Source: Cedecea selenatireducens | GTDB taxonomy: Bacteria > Pseudomonadota > Gammaproteobacteria > Enterobacterales > Enterobacteriaceae | Direction of reading: 5' to 3' | Length of the DNA stretch: 64,000 bases | Assembly (NCBI RefSeq): GCF_042138895.1 | Contig: NZ_JBHIKW010000006.1 | Coordinates: forward strand, 124,001-188,000 | Shown here: in pieces, positions 17,105-25,842 of the stretch | Position numbering within the stretch: the first letter of the stretch is position 1 | Layout of the letters: each line of letters begins with the position of its first letter | Notes under the pieces: generated by a model | What the model saw: the letters and a program-made list of their open reading frames with translations, nothing else | Told to the model about the DNA's origin: nothing | Databases searched by the model: none | Position numbers and translations under genes: made by a program

Positions 17105-18133
17105 TTAGCGCCAGGCGTACAGCAGCGGCTCTCCGGCAACAAAGCGCTGAAGATCGGCGGCAATCATCGCGGTGTGCTTCTGGATGCTCTCGCGGGTGGC
17201 TCCGGCGATGTGCGGCGTAATAATGACGTTATCCAGCTCGCTGATAAACGGATGGTCGCGCCACAGCGGTTCCTGATGGTAAACGTCCAGCGCCGCGCCG
17301 CCGAGTGGCCCATGGCGTAAGGCTGCGATAAGATCGGCTTCCACAACCACGGAGGCGCGGGAGGTATTAATCAGCTTCGCGCCCGGCTTCATGCTTTGCA
17401 GCAGAGACGCATTGACCAGGCCCTCGCTGTGCGGCCCGCTGCTCAGGTGCAGGCTAACAATATCTGACTCGCGGAACAGCGCTTCCAGCGTGGTTTTATG
17501 CAGGCCTGGCTCGTCGATATCCTCGGCGGCGACAAACGGATCTACCACCAAAATATTCATCCCGAAAGCGCGGGCAATACGCGCCACGCGGCGGCCAATA
17601 TTGCCGTAGCCAATCAGCCCCAGCGTTTTATTCCGCAATTCTCCGCCCTTAAAAACTTCGTACGGGCTTTCCGGGCTAACGTCCCACACCACGTCTTTGC
17701 GCAGGCCGGACTGGGTTTGCTGCTCGCTTTGGTTTTCACGGGTAAATTCCCCGCGCTTAAGGGCCGCATGCGACTGCGGAATGTGGCGCATCAGGCCGAG
17801 CATCAGGCCTAGCGTGAGTTCGGCTGCGGCATCGGCATTACGCCCCGGCGTGTACAGCACGGTGATGTTACGTGCCCGAGCAGCCTGAACGTCAATGTTG
17901 ACCGGGTTAGCGCGGGTGCAGGCGATAACCTTCAGGTCAGGGCAACTGTTAATCACTTCGGCGGTAATGTCGTCATAGCTGGTGACAATCACCCCGGCGT
18001 CATGGGCTAAGTCGATAATCTCTGATGTCTGAAGCTTAGGTTTGCCGATGGCCCAGCCCTCGACAACCAGCTCGCCTAGCTGGCTAAAAGGTTCAAGGCT
18101 GCCTGCATACTCGGCGGTAAAGACGATTTTCAT
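17105..18133 (-). CDS. D-isomer-specific 2-hydroxyacid dehydrogenase (SerA/YoaD-like)
   Basis: A 342-residue NAD-dependent 2-hydroxyacid dehydrogenase. It has the Rossmann motif GLIGYGNIGRRVARIARAFG (about residues 180-200), the substrate Arg in NTSRASVV, and the His of the ITPHIAGAT motif near the C-terminus. It is the third gene of the minus-strand operon and overlaps the FGGY kinase stop by 4 bp (18130-18133). It resembles YoaD-type proteins that travel with FGGY kinases and class II aldolases. Substrate unknown. Confidence 0.88.
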   Translation of the reverse strand: MKIVFTAEYAGSLEPFSQLGELVVEGWAIGKPKLQTSEIIDLAHDAGVIVTSYDDITAEVINSCPDLKVIACTRANPVNIDVQAARARNITVLYTPGRNADAAAELTLGLMLGLMRHIPQSHAALKRGEFTRENQSEQQTQSGLRKDVVWDVSPESPYEVFKGGELRNKTLGLIGYGNIGRRVARIARAFGMNILVVDPFVAAEDIDEPGLHKTTLEALFRESDIVSLHLSSGPHSEGLVNASLLQSMKPGAKLINTSRASVVVEADLIAALRHGPLGGAALDVYHQEPLWRDHPFISELDNVIITPHIAGATRESIQKHTAMIAADLQRFVAGEPLLYAWR

Positions 18134-19626
18134 TGTGCATTATCCTGAGAGAGACTTTGTAAGGCCTGGTGCCTGGCCTGCCAGACCGGCTGGAGCTGTT
18201 CGCGCAGCAGGCGGAATACCGGGAACAGCGCCCGATAGGCGGCATGGGCCTGAGGCTGGGGCAGATAACGGGTTTGTTCGATAGCCGGATAGCGTTCCAG
18301 CGCGCCAACGCTGCGGGCGGCAAGCAGCGCCGCACCCCGGGCGCTGAGTTCATTAAAGTGGCTGGCGATGACCGTGCGCCCGGTACAGTCGGCGATAATT
18401 TGCAGCCAGGTGGCGGAAGCTGCGCCGCCGCCGGTGAGATACAGGTCGCCTTCGCTGGCATAGCCCGTCAGCGAATCCACAATGGCATAGGCCAGCCCTT
18501 CAAAGACGGCACGCTGAAGCGCCGCGCGGGACGTGTGCTGGTCGACGCCAAAGAACCCTGCGCGGGCGGTCGGGCTGTAAAACGGGGCGCGTTCACCGTT
18601 CAGGTAAGGCTGCCAGAAAACGCCGCCGCTGCCCGGTGGAATAGCGGCAATCTCTTTTTCCAGCGCCACTAAGTCTGGCGTCAGAGAAATGTGCTGCTGC
18701 AGCCAGTCGATGTTTGGCGTGCCGGCCTGCATCGGGAACAGGTTAATAAAGCTGCCCCGTTCTGTATGGGTCACAAAACGGGTGCCGCTGCTGACGGTTT
18801 CTCGCCCGTGGCAAACCACGCCCGTGCAGCAGGTAGTGCCGAGAATGGTGTAAATATCGCCGTCATGAATCGCGCCGCAGCCTAGCGCGGCGCTGCATAC
18901 GTCCAGCGCGCCTGCTGCAACCGGCGTCCCCGGCGGCAGGCCGCAAAGCAGGGCGGCGGCTTCGCTTAAGCTGCCTGCCTGGGCGTCAGGGCGAAGCAGG
19001 GGCGGAAAACGTGTTTTCAGATGATCAATACCCAGAGCCTGCAGAGCGAAATCGGAAATCTCGCCGGTTGACTGGTTCAGCAGCGAAGCGCTGGTATCGG
19101 TCAGCTCAAGGGCGGCAACCTGGGTCAGGCGAAAGCGAATCCAGTCCTTGGCGAAGAAAATATAGTCGGCGGCGGCCAGGCGTTCGGGCTGATTTCGCTT
19201 GAGCCAGCAGAGCTGCAGGCTGGTGTTACAAGGCTGTAGCTGAGAGCCGGTTTCATCGAACAGGGCTTTGTCCAGGTCCGGGGACTGCAGAAGTTCTTCC
19301 ATCAGCGCCCGGCTGCGGGTGTCGCTCCAGAGTATACCTGGGCCAACCGGATTACCGTTTTTGTCGCTCAGCCAGACGCCTTCGCCCTGGCCCGCCAGAC
19401 CGATTGCTTTGAGTTTGCCCTGTTGTAATGCCGGGCTGTCGGCCACTTCCCGCAGCGTTCGCACGACCGACTGCCAAAGTTGCTCCATGTCCTGCTCGGC
19501 GTAGCCCTGAGGGGAAAGGGTTGGCGAGGTGTTTTCCGCCGCGCTGGCTACCGCATGGAAATTGCTGTCAAACAGCACGGCTTTTACCCGCGACGTGCCG
19601 ATATCAATACCCAGGAAATACTCCAT
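18130..19626 (-). CDS. FGGY-family carbohydrate kinase (xylulokinase/LsrK-like)
   Basis: A 498-residue FGGY kinase. N-terminal phosphate loop DIGTSRVKAVLFD, active-site region ILWSDTRS, and C-terminal adenosine motif YLTGGGAASATWLQIIADCTG are all visible. Family members phosphorylate xylulose, ribulose, glycerol, gluconate or AI-2. It is preceded by the MtnB-like gene (43-bp gap) and followed by the dehydrogenase with a 4-bp overlap. Which sugar it uses cannot be told; the neighbours suggest a ketopentose or a 5-substituted ribulose. Confidence 0.88.
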   Translation of the reverse strand: MEYFLGIDIGTSRVKAVLFDSNFHAVASAAENTSPTLSPQGYAEQDMEQLWQSVVRTLREVADSPALQQGKLKAIGLAGQGEGVWLSDKNGNPVGPGILWSDTRSRALMEELLQSPDLDKALFDETGSQLQPCNTSLQLCWLKRNQPERLAAADYIFFAKDWIRFRLTQVAALELTDTSASLLNQSTGEISDFALQALGIDHLKTRFPPLLRPDAQAGSLSEAAALLCGLPPGTPVAAGALDVCSAALGCGAIHDGDIYTILGTTCCTGVVCHGRETVSSGTRFVTHTERGSFINLFPMQAGTPNIDWLQQHISLTPDLVALEKEIAAIPPGSGGVFWQPYLNGERAPFYSPTARAGFFGVDQHTSRAALQRAVFEGLAYAIVDSLTGYASEGDLYLTGGGAASATWLQIIADCTGRTVIASHFNELSARGAALLAARSVGALERYPAIEQTRYLPQPQAHAAYRALFPVFRLLREQLQPVWQARHQALQSLSQDNAQ

Positions 19627-19669
19627 ACCGCAAGCCTCACGCTATCGAACAGAAACAGGAATACGACGG

Positions 19670-20281
19670 TTAATCACGCTCGTACAGGCGGCGCTGCATT
19701 TCGCATTCAAACAGGAATTCAAGCCCTTCGAGCTGGCGGCGCGCTTCGGCGACGTCTTTGCCCCAGCAGGTCAGGCCGTGGCCACGCAGCAGGAAACCGT
19801 ATTTCAGGGGAGTCTGTTCGGCATGCTGTTCAATGCGTTTTGCCAGCGCGTCGATGTCCTGATCGTTATCGAAGATGGCAATCGGCACCGTGTTGAGGTG
19901 CGACTGCTGGCCGGTAAGGGTTTTTTGCATTTCATAGCCGCTGATGTTCAGGGCCGGGCCTTTCTCAATCCGCGACAGGACGGTGGCGTTCACGGTGTGG
20001 ACGTGAAGCACGACGTTTGCCTCGGGGAAGAGACGATAAACCAGCGTGTGCAGCCCGGTTTCGGCAGAAGGTTTACGCCCCGATGGCGCCTGGTTGGTGG
20101 CGATATCTACCTGAAGAAAATCCTCGCTGGTCAGGCTGCCTTTGTCGCGCCCGGATTCACTCAGCCAGCACCACCCGGCATCCTGACGAATGGACATATT
20201 GCCGCCGGTTGCCGGGGCCCAGCCCTTAGCGCCAATCCAATGACAGGTGGTGACCAGTTGCGCGAGTCTTTCTTGCCACAT
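19670..20281 (-). CDS. mtnB: Class II aldolase-fold protein, methylthioribulose-1-phosphate dehydratase (MtnB)-like
   Basis: A 203-residue protein of the class II aldolase/adducin fold. The zinc ligands are seen as HVHTVNAT (His97, His99 region) and a later His in LLRGHGLTCWG. GAKGWAPATGGNMS at the start and KPSAETGLHTLVYRLFPEA are characteristic of MtnB, which dehydrates 5-methylthioribulose-1-phosphate in methionine salvage. None of the other salvage genes (mtnA, mtnC, mtnD, mtnK) is in the window. Here it heads an operon with an FGGY kinase and a dehydrogenase, so it could instead act on the product of that kinase, for example as an aldolase or dehydratase. Confidence 0.85.
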   Translation of the reverse strand: MWQERLAQLVTTCHWIGAKGWAPATGGNMSIRQDAGWCWLSESGRDKGSLTSEDFLQVDIATNQAPSGRKPSAETGLHTLVYRLFPEANVVLHVHTVNATVLSRIEKGPALNISGYEMQKTLTGQQSHLNTVPIAIFDNDQDIDALAKRIEQHAEQTPLKYGFLLRGHGLTCWGKDVAEARRQLEGLEFLFECEMQRRLYERD

Positions 20282-20486
20282 ACGGTATTCCTCAATGCTT
20301 TTTAGTTTGACTGTCTAGCCGTCTAAATGGCTGTTTACATGATGCTATCATTGTGTGAACAGACGAGCAACACTTGCCGGGCGATAAGATATATCGAGTC
20401 AATCCGCGGTTTTTCACCGAGTTTTCTCCTGTTAGTGGGCGTTTTTTCCCTGGAGGGAAAAAGAGTCGCTTTGCATCGCTGATTAT

Positions 20487-20506
20487 TGTTATGTTATAAC
20501 GTAACA
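20487..20506 (+). promoter_or_regulatory. Zur box upstream of folE2
   Basis: TGTTATGTTATAACGTAACA is a 20-bp palindrome with one mismatched pair, matching the enterobacterial Zur consensus built on TGTTATA/TATAACA. It ends 26 bp before the folE2 start, a position where bound Zur would block transcription when zinc is replete. Confidence 0.8.
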
Positions 20507-20532
20507 AATTAACGATAAGATGACGCATTCCT

Positions 20533-21462
20533 ATGACGGTAACCCCGGCGCTTTGCCCCAAAACCCTGCCTGATATTCAGTCACTCAGAGGCCACGAATT
20601 CGACACGGCCCTGTCCTGGGTCGGCATGGAACAGATCGATCTTCCGGTTGAAATTGCCGGACGCCCGCTGGCGGCGAAAGTGAATGCTGGCATTAATCTG
20701 CTCAGCACGCCGGAAGCCGAGAAGGGGATCCACATGTCCCGACTTTATCTGCTGCTGGATGAGTTAACTCAAGGTGAGGTTACGCCTGCCACGCTGCGAA
20801 ATTTGCTGGGTAAATTTCTGGTTTCTCACCAGCGCAGCAGCAACCGCGCGAGCGTTGAAATCTCGGGTGAGCTGCTGCTGTCCCGCCGATCTTTAACCTC
20901 TAATCACTTTGGCTGGAAGGCTTATCCCATCCGCGTGCAGGCCGAGCGTGGAGAAACGTTTACCGTCACGCTGCGGGTCGGGATCCCGTATTCATCCACC
21001 TGTCCGGCATCGGCGGCGCTCAGCCGCAATCTCGCCCAGCAGCAGTTTCAGCGGGACTTTGCCGGGCGAAGCGACAGCATCTCTGTTGAAGAAATGATGG
21101 CCTGGCTGGGCGAGAAGGGGATGCCGGGCACGCCCCACAGCCAGAGAAGCTGGGCGTGGGTTAGCTGCCAGCTGAAGCCGGATGTTGCCACGCTGCCTTT
21201 TCTGGAGCTTATCGACCGCAGCGAGGCCGCGCTTGGAACGGCGGTGCAGACGGTGGTTAAGCGCGGCGATGAGCAGGCTTTCGCCTGGGCAAACGGGCAA
21301 AACCTGATGTTTTGCGAAGACGCCGCCCGCCGTTTGAACAAGGCAATGCTGGACGCGCCTTTTAGCGCTGCTTTTAGCCTCCGGGTTGAGCACCAGGAAA
21401 GTCTCCATGCTCACAACGCGGTGGCTCGTATTCACTGGACAGGAAATCACCATGCTGCGTAA
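20533..21462 (+). CDS. folE2: GTP cyclohydrolase I type B (FolE2/GCYH-IB)
   Basis: FolE2 converts GTP to 7,8-dihydroneopterin triphosphate, the first step of folate biosynthesis. Unlike FolE it can use metals other than zinc and is induced in zinc starvation. The 309-residue product has family motifs KGIHMSRLY, the metal Cys in YSSTCPASAALS, GTPHSQRSWA and the C-terminal VEHQESLHAHNAVA. A Zur box precedes it. It is the first gene of a likely operon with a gamma-carbonic-anhydrase-like protein and an ABC importer. Confidence 0.95.
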   Translation: MTVTPALCPKTLPDIQSLRGHEFDTALSWVGMEQIDLPVEIAGRPLAAKVNAGINLLSTPEAEKGIHMSRLYLLLDELTQGEVTPATLRNLLGKFLVSHQRSSNRASVEISGELLLSRRSLTSNHFGWKAYPIRVQAERGETFTVTLRVGIPYSSTCPASAALSRNLAQQQFQRDFAGRSDSISVEEMMAWLGEKGMPGTPHSQRSWAWVSCQLKPDVATLPFLELIDRSEAALGTAVQTVVKRGDEQAFAWANGQNLMFCEDAARRLNKAMLDAPFSAAFSLRVEHQESLHAHNAVARIHWTGNHHAA

Positions 21463-22012
21463 AAACCCCTCCGGCCACCTGCCACAGGTCTCGACCAAAG
21501 CTTACATAGACCCTACGGCGGTCATTTGTGGCCGGGTCATTATTCATGACTATGTGTATGTCGGGCCTTATGCGGTGATCCGCGCCGACGAACTGAACGC
21601 CGAAGGGGATATGGATCCTATCGTTATCCATTCCCATTCGAATATTCAGGACGGCGTAGTGATTCACTCTAAAAGTGGTGCCCCGGTCACTATTGGCAGC
21701 GGCACGTCAATCGCTCACCGGGCAATTGTCCACGGCCCTTGTCGGGTCGATGAACGCGTATTTATCGGCTTCAACAGCGTGCTGTTCAACTGCCACGTAC
21801 AAACCGGCTGCGTCATTCGGTATAACGCGGTGGTGGATGGCGTTACGCTGCCGAAGCAAACCTATATTCCGTCCACCGAACGCGTGGGGCCGGAGTCTGA
21901 TTTAGCCCAATATTCACGCGTTGACCCTGCCTCGGTGCAGTTTTCAGAAGAGGTGGCGAACACCAACGTCAAGCTGGTGGAAGGCTACCAGCTGCTGCGC
22001 AATGAGTTCTGA
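21452..22012 (+). CDS. Gamma-carbonic-anhydrase-like left-handed beta-helix protein
   Basis: A hexapeptide-repeat protein of the Cam/YrdA/CaiE group. Repeats run from VICGRVIIHDYVYVGP to VIRYNAVVDGVTL, with His residues in VIHSHSNIQDGVVIHS and TSIAHRAIVHGP at positions used as metal ligands. The start is ATG 21452, with AGGAAA 6 nt upstream, giving 186 residues; it overlaps the end of folE2 by 11 bp. Such genes occur in Zur regulons as candidate substitutes for zinc carbonic anhydrase that use another metal, or as metal chaperones. The enzyme activity is not proven by sequence. Confidence 0.82.
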   Translation: MLRKNPSGHLPQVSTKAYIDPTAVICGRVIIHDYVYVGPYAVIRADELNAEGDMDPIVIHSHSNIQDGVVIHSKSGAPVTIGSGTSIAHRAIVHGPCRVDERVFIGFNSVLFNCHVQTGCVIRYNAVVDGVTLPKQTYIPSTERVGPESDLAQYSRVDPASVQFSEEVANTNVKLVEGYQLLRNEF

Positions 22013-22014
22013 GT

Positions 22015-22812
22015 ATGCCTCTTTCATCCTCGAAAATTATGCCCGAATTAAAGGTTGCCCTGCGGTCGATTGCCCGTCCGCAGGGCGAGTCCTGGCCGGT
22101 AGCGATAAATTTTCAGCTGCTTAAAGGCGAGCGGCTCACGGTGATTGGGCCCAACGGTAGCGGCAAAACGTCGCTGCTGCGGGCGCTGAGTCAGGAGCTA
22201 AAGGTTGAAGGGGAGATAACGCTTGCGGGTCGCCCCTTAAATAAGCTCAACCCGCTGCTGCGGGCAAAGCTGGTGGCGGTCATGTCGCAAAACGATCTCC
22301 CTGATTTGCGCCTGTCCATCGAAGATTATGTCGCGCTGGGGCGGCTCCCGTTTGCCCGGGATATGCCTGAGCCAGAACACCGCTGTATTGTCTGTGGGGC
22401 GATGAAAGAGGTTGGTGTTCTCGGGCTGCGGCATAAATCGCTGGCCTGCCTGTCCGGTGGTGAACGGCAGCGGGCTATTCTGGCGCGAACGCTGGCGCAA
22501 ACTTCACGGCTGCTGCTGCTGGATGAACCGACCAATCATCTTGACCTGGCGGCAAGAGAAGAGCTGCTGATGCTGGTGAAAGCTCGCGGTACTACGGTTA
22601 TCGCCGTCCTGCACGATCTCAACCTGATTGAAGGGTTTGCCGACAAGGTGCTTATTTTGTCTGCGGGCCAACAGCGGGCTTTTAATGCTCCCGAAGCCGC
22701 TCTGAATACCGAAACCCTTCGCCCCGTCTTTGGCCTCGATAGCTTTACCGTGGAGCATCCCGGCCAGCAAGGAAAACGAGTCCGTTTTTTTGAATCTTCA
22801 CGCCACCAGTAA
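22015..22812 (+). CDS. ABC transporter ATP-binding protein, FecE/FhuC type
   Basis: A 265-residue ATPase of the iron-siderophore/cobalamin importer class. Walker A is GPNGSGKTS (about residues 43-51), signature LSGGERQRAILARTL, Walker B LLLLDEPTNHLDL, and the H-loop VLHDLN. It begins 2 bp after the previous gene and is followed by a binding protein and one permease, so the set is a complete type II importer. The Zur box at the head of the operon makes zinc or a zinc complex the likely substrate. Confidence 0.9.
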   Translation: MPLSSSKIMPELKVALRSIARPQGESWPVAINFQLLKGERLTVIGPNGSGKTSLLRALSQELKVEGEITLAGRPLNKLNPLLRAKLVAVMSQNDLPDLRLSIEDYVALGRLPFARDMPEPEHRCIVCGAMKEVGVLGLRHKSLACLSGGERQRAILARTLAQTSRLLLLDEPTNHLDLAAREELLMLVKARGTTVIAVLHDLNLIEGFADKVLILSAGQQRAFNAPEAALNTETLRPVFGLDSFTVEHPGQQGKRVRFFESSRHQ

Positions 22813-22828
22813 ACCTTCAGGGACCGCT

Positions 22829-23788
22829 ATGATGTTAAAAATTGCCTCCGGCATGCTGCTTGTTTTTGCTTCCTCCGCGGCTTTGGCCTCGGGGTTCCCC
22901 GTGACCATTACTAGCTGCGGTAAACCCGTGGTATTCACCTCGGCGCCAAAGCGGGCGGTGATCAACGATCTGAACATGTCGGAGATGGCTTTTGCGCTCA
23001 ACCTGCAAAAGCAGATTGTAGGCCTCACCGGCATTTCCGGCTGGTACAAAATGACCCCCGAGTTTAAGCAGAAAATGGGGGCTATTCCCGAACTTGCGCC
23101 GAAATATCCCTCGCTTGAAACGCTGCTGGCCGCCGAACCCGACTTCTTCTTTGCCGGCTGGAATTACGGCATGAAGGTGGGGGGCGACGTCACGCCCCAA
23201 AGCCTTGCGAAATACGGCATCAAAACCTTCGTGCTCAGCGAAAGCTGCGCGATTTCCGGCGAGAGCAAAGCCAAAGCGACGATGGACTTGCTCTATAACG
23301 ATGAGCTTACGCTTGGTAAAATATTTGGTAAGCAAGAGGCTGCGCGGAAGCTGGTTGATGGCTGGCAAGCGCGGCTGGCGGCACTCCCTAAAGCGAAACA
23401 GGGTACTCAACCGCTGAAAGTCTTTGTCTACGACTCCGGTGAGGATAAGCCGTTTACCAGCGGAAAATACGCCATGCCGCAGGCCATTATTGAAGCCGCT
23501 GGCGGTAAAAATGCCATGGAAGCGCTGGATACCAGCTGGGGCACTACGTCCTGGGAAAGCGTTGCGGCGACTGAGCCGGACGTGATTATCCTGCTGGATT
23601 ACCAGAACGGCGGCGGCGCTGATTCGCTCCGCCAGTTCCTTGAGCGCCACCCGCTGATGAAGCTCACCCCGGCGGTAAAACAGCATCGCTACCTCAAGCT
23701 GCAGTACGCTGAGCTAACGCCCGGCCCGGCAAACATTGCTGCTGTAGAGAAGCTGGCCAACGTGCTGTATGCGAAAGCTCCACGGTGA
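22829..23788 (+). CDS. ABC transporter substrate-binding protein, FecB/BtuF type
   Basis: A 319-residue cluster A-III (TroA-like/FecB) binding protein. The start is ATG 22829 with AGGGA 5 nt upstream, giving a signal peptide (ASGMLLVFASSAALA, cut before SGF). The mature protein has the motif KRAVINDLNMSEMAFALNLQKQIVGLTG and the rigid-helix two-lobe pattern. The ATPase and permease flank it. Its closest functional analogues are metallophore-binding proteins; the ligand is probably a metal chelate. No TonB receptor is adjacent, so outer-membrane passage would rely on another gene. Confidence 0.88.
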   Translation: MMLKIASGMLLVFASSAALASGFPVTITSCGKPVVFTSAPKRAVINDLNMSEMAFALNLQKQIVGLTGISGWYKMTPEFKQKMGAIPELAPKYPSLETLLAAEPDFFFAGWNYGMKVGGDVTPQSLAKYGIKTFVLSESCAISGESKAKATMDLLYNDELTLGKIFGKQEAARKLVDGWQARLAALPKAKQGTQPLKVFVYDSGEDKPFTSGKYAMPQAIIEAAGGKNAMEALDTSWGTTSWESVAATEPDVIILLDYQNGGGADSLRQFLERHPLMKLTPAVKQHRYLKLQYAELTPGPANIAAVEKLANVLYAKAPR

Positions 23789-24786
23789 TGCGGATGGCCT
23801 CTCGTTATGGCCGGGCCACGAGCCTGGCCGTGTTTCTGATAGTACTTTTTGCGGCGCTTAGCCTGACTGAGGGCGCTGTCCGGCTGAGTCTGCATCAGGT
23901 GGCAAGCGCGCTGCAGCCCACGGCGACGGACGTTTCCCCGATGATTCGCGGCATTGTGCTTGATATCCGGCTCCCAAGAACGCTGCTGGCCCTGATGACC
24001 GGGGCGGGGCTTGCCGTGGTCGGCGCTTTGCTACAAACCGCCACGCGCAATGAGCTGGCGGATCCTTTTTTGTTCGGGCTATCTTCCGGCGCTTCTGCCG
24101 GGGCCGTGCTGGTTTTTACCCGCTTTGGCGACTTCTTCGGCGCCTGGACGCTGCCGGTGGCGGCCTTTTGTGGCGGGCTGCTCTCTTCCGTTGCGGTGTT
24201 GTCTTTGTTCCAGCTGAAGCGCGAGCGGGGGCCGGAAACGTTGATTATTTGCGGGCTGGCCATCTCCTTTTTGTTCGGCGCGTTAACCAGTTACCTGATT
24301 TTTGCCGGCGATCAGCGCACGGCCAGCTCGGTGTTGTTCTGGTCGCTCGGCGGCCTGGGGCTGGCACGCTGGGACAATCTGGGCTTTGCGCTGGCCGGAC
24401 TTTTGCTGCTGGCCGCGTTTTGCCTGCTGCGGTGGCGCTCGCTTGACGGGCTGCTGGCGGGCGATCGCACGGCATTTTCGTTGGGTATTAACGTTAACCG
24501 TCTGCGCACCGAGATCTTCCTGTGCTGTGCCTTTTCGACCGCAATTTTTGTGGCGCTGACCGGCGTCATCGGTTTTGTCGGGCTGATGGTGCCGCATCTC
24601 TGCCGACATTTTTCGGCAATCAGGCACGTGTGGCTTTTGCCGTTGTGCGCATTAGCGGGGGCGAGTTTACTGTGCGGGGGCGACATCGTCAGCCGGGTGC
24701 TGGTCGCGCCGCAGGAGCTGCCCATCGGCATTATTACCGCAGGCATTGGTGGGCTGTTTATTGTGGTGATGGTTGCCCGACGCTAG
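23788..24786 (+). CDS. ABC transporter permease, FecCD/BtuC family
   Basis: A permease of about 332 residues with some ten hydrophobic segments. The FecCD hallmarks are LPRTLLALMTGAGLAVVGALLQ, NELADPFLFGLSSGASAGA and GFVGLMVPHLCRH. The ATG at 23788 shares one base with the previous stop (TGATG); a GTG at 23785 is also possible. It completes the Zur-linked importer. No second permease is present, so it should act as a homodimer. Confidence 0.9.
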   Translation: MRMASRYGRATSLAVFLIVLFAALSLTEGAVRLSLHQVASALQPTATDVSPMIRGIVLDIRLPRTLLALMTGAGLAVVGALLQTATRNELADPFLFGLSSGASAGAVLVFTRFGDFFGAWTLPVAAFCGGLLSSVAVLSLFQLKRERGPETLIICGLAISFLFGALTSYLIFAGDQRTASSVLFWSLGGLGLARWDNLGFALAGLLLLAAFCLLRWRSLDGLLAGDRTAFSLGINVNRLRTEIFLCCAFSTAIFVALTGVIGFVGLMVPHLCRHFSAIRHVWLLPLCALAGASLLCGGDIVSRVLVAPQELPIGIITAGIGGLFIVVMVARR

Positions 24787-24880
24787 CGTTCGCCGGGTTT
24801 AAACAGATCTTCTATGTAATGCATCAACGCTCGCCAAAGTATGCACAGGGCAGATGCCGCCTAACATCTGCCCTGAATGA

Positions 24881-25669
24881 TTAACGGGCGTAGCGCGGGG
24901 CGGGTTTATCGACTCCTGCCGCATCAAACATGGCCTGCGCCGTCGTGGCGTAGGTTTCCCAGAGGCTGAGATCGTGCAGCGGCGGAATAGTCACCGCTTC
25001 GCCGCTGTCCAGCCCAACCAGAGCTGAATCCACCAAATCTTCGACTTTCATCACCGCTCCTTCCGGCAAAGAGTCCATCTGGACGCCTGCCCGGTCCCAA
25101 ATTTCCGTTGCCGTAGCCGCCGGTAATACGGCCTGAATGCGAATGCCGGTGCCGGCGGCCTCGGCCTGCAGAACCTTCGTCAGGTTCAGGACATAACCCT
25201 TGGTGCCGCTGTATACCGCGCTTCCTACCCAGCTCTGAACCGCCAGAATAGAAGAGATATTGATCAGCGTGCCGCTGTTTTTGCTCTGGAAATTGATAAG
25301 CGCAGCGTGGCTCAGACGGGTTAATGCCGTGATGTTCAGCGCGATCAATGCCTGGTGTTGCTCCGAGGTGGCGGCGGTGAACGGCGCGCTGTGCGCGGTA
25401 CCGGCGTTATTAACCAGCACGCTGATGCGTGGATCTTTAAGCGCTTCTTCGACTGCGGCAATATCCCGATCGTTAACCAGGTCCGCCTTTAGCGTGACCA
25501 CGGTAATGCCGTGCTGAGCCTCAAGCTTCGCGGCAAGATCGCGCAGGCGATCTTCGCGCCGGGCAACCAGCAGCAAATCAAAACCTCTGGCTGCAAAACG
25601 ATCGGCATAAACCGCACCAATACCGGAAGACGCGCCGGTAATCACCGCGACGGAACGAGAGTTAGCCAT
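24881..25669 (-). CDS. Short-chain dehydrogenase/reductase (SDR)
   Basis: A 262-residue classical SDR. It has the NAD(P) motif TGASSGIG near the N-terminus, the NNAGT motif, and the catalytic Ser (NISSILA) followed by YSGTK. The start is ATG 25667-25669, preceded by TGAGGTG; the frame extends four codons further upstream without a better site. It is downstream of an HxlR regulator on the same strand, and a 17-bp palindrome in its promoter recurs before that regulator, so it is the likely target. The substrate is unknown, perhaps an aldehyde or quinone. Confidence 0.88.
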   Translation of the reverse strand: MANSRSVAVITGASSGIGAVYADRFAARGFDLLLVARREDRLRDLAAKLEAQHGITVVTLKADLVNDRDIAAVEEALKDPRISVLVNNAGTAHSAPFTAATSEQHQALIALNITALTRLSHAALINFQSKNSGTLINISSILAVQSWVGSAVYSGTKGYVLNLTKVLQAEAAGTGIRIQAVLPAATATEIWDRAGVQMDSLPEGAVMKVEDLVDSALVGLDSGEAVTIPPLHDLSLWETYATTAQAMFDAAGVDKPAPRYAR

Positions 25670-25704
25670 AAAACACCTCATAAGAAATAGAGTAACGTTG
25701 ATTT

Positions 25705-25721
25705 GGTTTCATTATGAAACC
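25705..25721 (-). promoter_or_regulatory. Palindromic operator before the SDR gene
   Basis: GGTTTCATTATGAAACC is a perfect palindrome around a central T. Related copies lie at 25744-25760 and 26316-26332, the last before hxlR. They fit the pattern GGTTnnATTATnnAAC and are likely HxlR-type regulator sites. Confidence 0.6.
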
Positions 25722-25743
25722 TTGTGGAAAATGTAGAGGTAAT

Positions 25744-25760
25744 GGTTTTATTATGCAACT
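25744..25760 (-). promoter_or_regulatory. Second, imperfect operator copy before the SDR gene
   Basis: GGTTTTATTATGCAACT matches the perfect palindrome at 25705 in most positions; their centres are 39 bp apart, close to four helical turns. Confidence 0.5.
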
Positions 25761-25813
25761 AATTTGCAGGTTGTTTTTTCGTTATGCGCAGGAATTGGTA
25801 AAGAGGGAATTGC

Positions 25814-25838
25814 TAAGCACCTGAACAACAGGTGCTTA
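25814..25838 (-). terminator. Hairpin between hxlR-type gene and SDR gene
   Basis: A perfect 10-bp stem (25814-25823 with 25829-25838) with a 5-nt loop lies just after the regulator's stop. There is no T-run on the minus strand, so it may be an mRNA-stabilising or partial termination structure. Confidence 0.45.
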
Positions 25839-25842
25839 CTTG

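Noticed and set aside
19670..20281. Methionine salvage operon
   Set aside because: Only the MtnB-like gene is present; neighbours are not salvage genes.
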